A program made the translations under genes and the position numbers. A stretch of 45,888 nt of DNA from an uncultured Bacilli bacterium (lineage in GTDB: Bacteria; Bacillota_I; Bacilli_A; RF39; UBA660), in contig CAJTZY010000005.1 of the NCBI GenBank assembly GCA_910584085.1, positions 23,021-68,908 on the forward strand, in the 5' to 3' direction. Positions 41,981-45,888 of the stretch are shown here, one piece after another (the first letter of the stretch is position 1; every line of letters begins with the position of its first letter). The notes under the pieces were generated by a model. That model was not told the origin of the DNA. It was given only the letters and a program-made list of their open reading frames with translations, and ran no database searches.

Positions 41981-44545
41981 ATGAAAAAGAATGATGAAAC
42001 TAAAGAAGTATTAGGGCGAATTTATGATTACACTCTTGAAGAAATTATGGGAGAAAGATTCGGAGAATATGCTAAAGACATAATTCAGAATCGTGCTATT
42101 CCAGATGTTAGAGATGGACTAAAGCCCGTTCAAAGAAGAATTCTATATGCTATGTTTAGAGATAGAAATACTTATGATAAGGCACATAAAAAGAGTGCTA
42201 CTGCAGTTGGAAATGTAATGGGTCATTATCACCCACATGGTGACTCTTCAATATATGAAGCTATGGTACATATGAGTCAGTGGTGGAAACAGAATGAATG
42301 TTATATTGATATGCATGGAAATAATGGTTCTATGGATGGTGATGGGGCTGCAGCTATGCGTTATACTGAGGCACGCCTATCTAAAATAAGTGGTGAACTA
42401 TTAAAGGATATAGATAAAGATACAATAGAATGGGCACCAAACTTTGATGATACATTATATGAACCAATAGTTTTACCTGCAAAATATCCCAATTTACTTG
42501 TAAATGGAGCTAAGGGAATATCTGCTGGATATGCAACTGAAATCCCACCACATAACCTTGGTGAGGTAATTGATGCAACAATTAAAAGAATAGATAGTCC
42601 AAACAGTAGATTAGAAACAATTTTAGAAATAGTAAAAGGGCCAGATTTCCCAACAGGAGCAGTAGTAGAGGGTAAAAAAGAAATAATTGAAGCTTTAACT
42701 AAGGGTAGAGGAAGAGTAGTAATACGTTCTAAATATGAAATAGTAGAAGATAAGAAAAATAAACAAGTAATTATTCATGAAATTCCATTTGAAGTTAATA
42801 AAGCATTATTAGTTAAAAAGATATCAGATATAATCTATGATAAGAAAATAGATGGTATGATAGAAATAAGAGATGAATCAGATAGAGAAGAGAAAGTTAG
42901 AATAGCTATAGATCTTAAAAAAGATGCTGATGTAGATAATATACTTAATTATTTATTTAAAAATACAGAACTTCAGATAAGTTACTCTTATAATATGGTT
43001 GCTATTGTAAATAGAAGACCAATGATAGTAGGAGTTATGGAGATAATTGATGCATATATCGCTCATCAAAAAGAAGTAATAACTAGACGTACTAAATTTG
43101 ATTTAGAACATGCAAAGGCACGTATGCATATTGTTGAGGGACTTATAAAAGCACTCGATATATTAGATGAAGTAATACATACAATAAGATCTAGTAAAAA
43201 TAAAAGTGATGCTATAAAAAATCTAGTTGAAAAGTATGAATTTAGTGAACTTCAGGCAGAAGCAATAGTTAATTTACAACTTTATAGATTAACTAATACT
43301 GATGTTGATGTTTTAAAAGAGGAACAAGCTAACTTACTTAAAGCAATAGAAATTCTTGAGGGAATCCTTAAAGACGAAGAAAAACTAAAAGGTGTTATGA
43401 AGGCTGAACTTAGAAGTATAAAAAACGAGTATGCAACTCCTCGTAAAACAGAAATAAGAGATGAAATAACTGAAATAAAAATTGATACAACAGCTATGAT
43501 ACCTAAAGAAGATTGTATAGTAGTAGTTACTCGCGATGGTTATGTTAAAAGAGTATCAAAGAGAAGCTATGCAGCTACTGAAGACAAGACAGGATTAAAA
43601 GAACAAGATTATGTTATAGGCATGTATGAAGTAAATACTATGGATACAATTTTAATGTTTACTGATATTGGAAATTACTTATTTGTTCCAGTACATGAAA
43701 TTCCTGATATGAAATGGAAAGATTTGGGTAAACATATAAGCAATATAATAAAGATAAATCCAGAAGAAAATATAATTGATTCGATTGCTGTAACTGATTT
43801 TAATACTGATAAGTATATTACTGTATTTACTAAAAATGGTATGATTAAAAGAACTTTAATTAGTGATTTAAAGGCAAGTCGTTATACAAAACCAATGCCA
43901 TATATTAAATTAAAAGATAACGATATAGTTGCAAATATTTCATATAATATTGGAACAGATGTATTTATAACAACACATAATGGATTTGCCCTTAAATTTG
44001 ATATAAATGAGGTTCCAATACTTGGAAGTCGTGCTGGTGGAGTTAAAGGAATAAGTCTTAAAAATGATGTAGTTGCAAGTGGTAGTGTAATAAATATAGA
44101 AGATGAATACGTTTCTATAGTAACTTGTAAAAACACGGGAAAAAGGGTAAAACTTGATGAATTTGAAAGAATTTCCAGAGCACGTAAAGGTATTCAAATT
44201 ATTAGGGATGTTAAAACCAATCCATATTACATATTAAAATCATTTGTAATTAATTCAAGACATAATATAGGCCTAAAGTTTAAGGAAGATATTGAAATAA
44301 TTAAATTAACAGAACTTCCAATTGCTGATAGACATTCAACAGGTACAAGTCTTTCAAAACATAATATACTTGAAGTATTTATTGAAAAAACCTTAGAAAA
44401 TCCTAAGGATGAAATTCAAGATAAACCACAGATACAAACTGAGACTAAAGAAATCCAAAAAGAAAATATTTCTTTAGAAAGTATTGACCAAAGAATGATG
44501 ACTATTGATGATTTTTTAGATGATATAGATTTAAAGGACGAGTAA
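41981..44545 (+). CDS. parC: DNA topoisomerase IV subunit A
   Basis: 854 residues. It is the DNA cleavage/rejoining subunit paired with ParE. Visible features: AIPDVRDGLKPVQRRILYAM, the winged-helix HPHGDSSIYEAMVHM (the quinolone-resistance region, with Ser-Ser and Glu in the usual sensitive form), AAAMRYTEARLS with the catalytic Tyr, and LLVNGAKGISAGYATEIPPH. A C-terminal beta-pinwheel from about residue 500 contains GYVKRVSKRSY, NGMIKRT and GVKGISLKNDV. A Lys/Glu/Gln-rich tail of about 50 residues ends the protein. ATG 41981 follows AGAAGGAGTGA. A terminator overlaps its stop codon. Confidence 0.95.
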   Translation: MKKNDETKEVLGRIYDYTLEEIMGERFGEYAKDIIQNRAIPDVRDGLKPVQRRILYAMFRDRNTYDKAHKKSATAVGNVMGHYHPHGDSSIYEAMVHMSQWWKQNECYIDMHGNNGSMDGDGAAAMRYTEARLSKISGELLKDIDKDTIEWAPNFDDTLYEPIVLPAKYPNLLVNGAKGISAGYATEIPPHNLGEVIDATIKRIDSPNSRLETILEIVKGPDFPTGAVVEGKKEIIEALTKGRGRVVIRSKYEIVEDKKNKQVIIHEIPFEVNKALLVKKISDIIYDKKIDGMIEIRDESDREEKVRIAIDLKKDADVDNILNYLFKNTELQISYSYNMVAIVNRRPMIVGVMEIIDAYIAHQKEVITRRTKFDLEHAKARMHIVEGLIKALDILDEVIHTIRSSKNKSDAIKNLVEKYEFSELQAEAIVNLQLYRLTNTDVDVLKEEQANLLKAIEILEGILKDEEKLKGVMKAELRSIKNEYATPRKTEIRDEITEIKIDTTAMIPKEDCIVVVTRDGYVKRVSKRSYAATEDKTGLKEQDYVIGMYEVNTMDTILMFTDIGNYLFVPVHEIPDMKWKDLGKHISNIIKINPEENIIDSIAVTDFNTDKYITVFTKNGMIKRTLISDLKASRYTKPMPYIKLKDNDIVANISYNIGTDVFITTHNGFALKFDINEVPILGSRAGGVKGISLKNDVVASGSVINIEDEYVSIVTCKNTGKRVKLDEFERISRARKGIQIIRDVKTNPYYILKSFVINSRHNIGLKFKEDIEIIKLTELPIADRHSTGTSLSKHNILEVFIEKTLENPKDEIQDKPQIQTETKEIQKENISLESIDQRMMTIDDFLDDIDLKDE

Positions 44546-44561
44546 TTATTCGTTCTTTTTA
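44535..44561 (+). terminator. Terminator at the end of parC
   Basis: AGGACGA (44535-44541) / TCGTTCT (44550-44556), one G-T wobble, with the stop codon in the loop, followed by T residues. Confidence 0.75.
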
Positions 44562-44579
44562 TTAAAATAAATAAAAGGC

Positions 44580-44608
44580 TTGCATATATTAACCTAATAG
44601 GTTATAAT
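44580..44608 (+). promoter_or_regulatory. Promoter of the toxin-antitoxin pair
   Basis: TTGCAT (44580-44585), 17-bp spacer, TATAAT (44603-44608). The start codon of the toxin gene is 21 bp downstream, with GAAAGAAGGA as ribosome site. Confidence 0.8.
44591..44603. promoter_or_regulatory. Palindromic operator candidate in the toxin-antitoxin promoter
   Basis: AACCTA-A-TAGGTT is a perfect 6-1-6 palindrome lying in the spacer and touching the -10. Antitoxins with an HTH usually repress their own promoter through such sites, so this is the likely binding site of the downstream antitoxin (inference). Confidence 0.75.
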
Positions 44609-44629
44609 ATATATAGAAAGAAGGACTAT

Positions 44630-44956
44630 ATGGTAATCATTAAAAGTAAACAATATAAGAAAAATCATAAAAAATATATATTGTCTAAGCACCTAGATAA
44701 TGAAGAACTTAGAATATTAAATATAGAAAACCTAATTATAAATTCAAAAAATTTGCAAGGTTTAATAAATAGTCCTTATAAAAATATTTATCATATAGAA
44801 CAAAAACACGGCAATTTAAAAGAGTATTATACAGCACGCATCAATAGTAAAATAAGATTAATTATGAAACCAGTTGGAAAATATCCATATAATACTTTAG
44901 AAATAGAAAAAATAGAATTTTTAGATATAGATACTAATCATTATGGGGAGGGATAG
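44630..44956 (+). CDS. HigB/RelE-superfamily toxin
   Basis: 108 residues. The length, the basic character and the C-terminal pattern IEQKHGNLKEYYTARINSKI followed by RLIMKPVG match the HigB/RelE fold of ribosome-dependent mRNA interferases. In these, basic and Tyr residues of the last strands act on mRNA in the ribosomal A site. The toxin-first order and the following HTH antitoxin are the HigBA arrangement. The next gene starts 1 nt after its stop, so expression is coupled. Activity is inferred from family and context. Confidence 0.85.
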   Translation: MVIIKSKQYKKNHKKYILSKHLDNEELRILNIENLIINSKNLQGLINSPYKNIYHIEQKHGNLKEYYTARINSKIRLIMKPVGKYPYNTLEIEKIEFLDIDTNHYGEG

Positions 44957-44957
44957 T

Positions 44958-45888
44958 ATGAATGGATTTGGAAGTATGTTAAAAGATTACCTAGAATATT
45001 ATAAAATATCTCAAACAGATTTTGCGGATAGGCTTGGAATATCAAGTAAACATATGAATGAAATATTAAATGGAAATACAAATATTTCAGAAGAAATTAT
45101 GCTTGCAATTAGCTTAATAACAGATATTGACATAAATTTAATCTTTTATGTAGAAAATAAGAAAAGAATATATGAAAAGTTATATAAAAAGTTTAAAACA
45201 GAGAAAGAAATAAAAAACTTTTTAAATAGCTACTATATAAACGATATGTATAAAAAAGAATGGATTGTTTTAAAGGATAAAGAATCTTATGTTCAAAATA
45301 CTATGGATTTATTAGATTACTTAAGTGTTAAAGATTTTGATGTATTTGAAAATTATTTGAATAAAAGAATTCTATACAAGAAAAGTAATTCAGCAAATAT
45401 AAAAAAAATATATTTATGGATAAAACATTGTGACAAATTGATTGAAAATCAAAGTGTAAATGAATATAACAGTTCAAAATTAGATTCCCTCTTAAACGAG
45501 TTAAAAAATGAAAGAAATAATAAATTTAATGAGAAAAAATTAATAAAAATTTTTAATAAATATGGAATATATTTATCTATAGAAGATGCCCTAGATGGAA
45601 CAAAAATTAGAGGATGCATGATGGTAAAAGGAACTAATCCAACAATATATATAACTAAATTGCTAAAGGAAAAATCAAGTTTTTATTATACATTATATCA
45701 TGAAATAAGTCACATTAAATCTGATTACAATAAAGCAAAAAGTAGAATAATTATAGATGAGGAATTAGATGAGGTTGAGAAAAAAGCTGATGAATTCGCA
45801 CTCAATCAAATGATTGATAATGATATATGGAAAGAAATTCTGAATAATTACGATAATAAAGAAAATATATGTAAACAGAATCTAATAC
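44958..45888 (+). CDS. HigA-like antitoxin with ImmA/IrrE metallopeptidase domain (3' truncated)
   Basis: At least 310 residues, open to the window edge without a stop. Residues about 5-60 are an XRE-type helix-turn-helix (LEYYKISQTDFADRLGISSK, HMNEILNGN). A helical middle region follows. The C-terminal part has YHEISHIKSDY (zinc-binding HEISH at residues 248-252) and the downstream EKKADEFALNQM acidic motif of ImmA/IrrE-type peptidases. ImmA-like enzymes cleave repressors to induce mobile elements; in fused antitoxins the domain may allow self- or partner-cleavage on stress, which is an inference. Start ATG 44958 follows GGGGAGGGA. It probably neutralises the upstream HigB-like toxin and represses the shared promoter. 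Confidence 0.88.
   Translation, partial: MNGFGSMLKDYLEYYKISQTDFADRLGISSKHMNEILNGNTNISEEIMLAISLITDIDINLIFYVENKKRIYEKLYKKFKTEKEIKNFLNSYYINDMYKKEWIVLKDKESYVQNTMDLLDYLSVKDFDVFENYLNKRILYKKSNSANIKKIYLWIKHCDKLIENQSVNEYNSSKLDSLLNELKNERNNKFNEKKLIKIFNKYGIYLSIEDALDGTKIRGCMMVKGTNPTIYITKLLKEKSSFYYTLYHEISHIKSDYNKAKSRIIIDEELDEVEKKADEFALNQMIDNDIWKEILNNYDNKENICKQNLI

Overview
The window is about three-quarters A+T and densely coded, with a standard bacterial code: several intact genes end in TGA and Trp is TGG. Shine-Dalgarno sites are often of the GGTGAT type, and promoters often carry an extended -10 (TGnTATAAT). Gene content (ylbD-ylbE-rsmD synteny, tagO, LCP protein, lipoteichoic-acid-synthase-like enzyme, VanZ-like protein, lipoprotein) points to a low-GC Gram-positive relative of Bacilli/Erysipelotrichia. 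An uncultured gut-type lineage is my inference; there is no rRNA marker here.

Layout. 1-2.4 kb: the end of a repeat-rich surface protein, then a sugar-phosphate acetyltransferase and glmM (UDP-GlcNAc supply). 2.6-8.5 kb: an accessory patch with an ORF6N-family pseudogene, an intact ORF6N/PLD-like gene, a VanZ-like gene, an LCP ligase and two tandem YhcG/DUF1016 nucleases, closed by a tRNA-Glu. 8.8-14.5 kb: mostly housekeeping (NlpC/P60 protein, rpsB with an unusual C-terminal tail, tsf, yigZ, a lipoprotein, ylbD-ylbE-rsmD), interrupted by a second decayed ORF6N gene. 14.6-18.7 kb: a secreted glucosaminidase ending in a dockerin, a membrane-anchored Ig-like protein and a coiled-coil membrane protein.

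18.9-31.7 kb is an eleven-gene, co-directional surface-polysaccharide cluster: TagO/WecA initiator, Wzx flippase, alternating GT2 and GT4 transferases, a fused Wzy-GT2 protein, a PssD/PssE (Alg14/Alg13-like) pair, a polytopic membrane protein and a GtrB-type lipid-sugar synthase. 31.79-32.40 kb holds no gene but a strong candidate for a ~600-nt structured RNA with its own consensus promoter, terminal closing helix and terminator. It is followed by a phosphoglycerol transferase (OpgB/LtaS-like), a polysaccharide deacetylase, small membrane proteins and an orphan prepilin-like protein.

37.7-44.5 kb is the topoisomerase IV locus, in which parE and parC are separated by a 774-residue protein with fourteen 21-residue repeats. 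The window ends in a HigB-like toxin and an antitoxin that carries an ImmA/IrrE-type metallopeptidase domain, with a perfect 13-bp palindrome inside their promoter.

Most notable: (i) the large RNA; (ii) near-perfect palindromes embedded at family-specific coding positions in four genes of two unrelated accessory families; (iii) the repeat protein inside the parE-parC operon; (iv) the dockerin hydrolase beside a membrane Ig-like protein.
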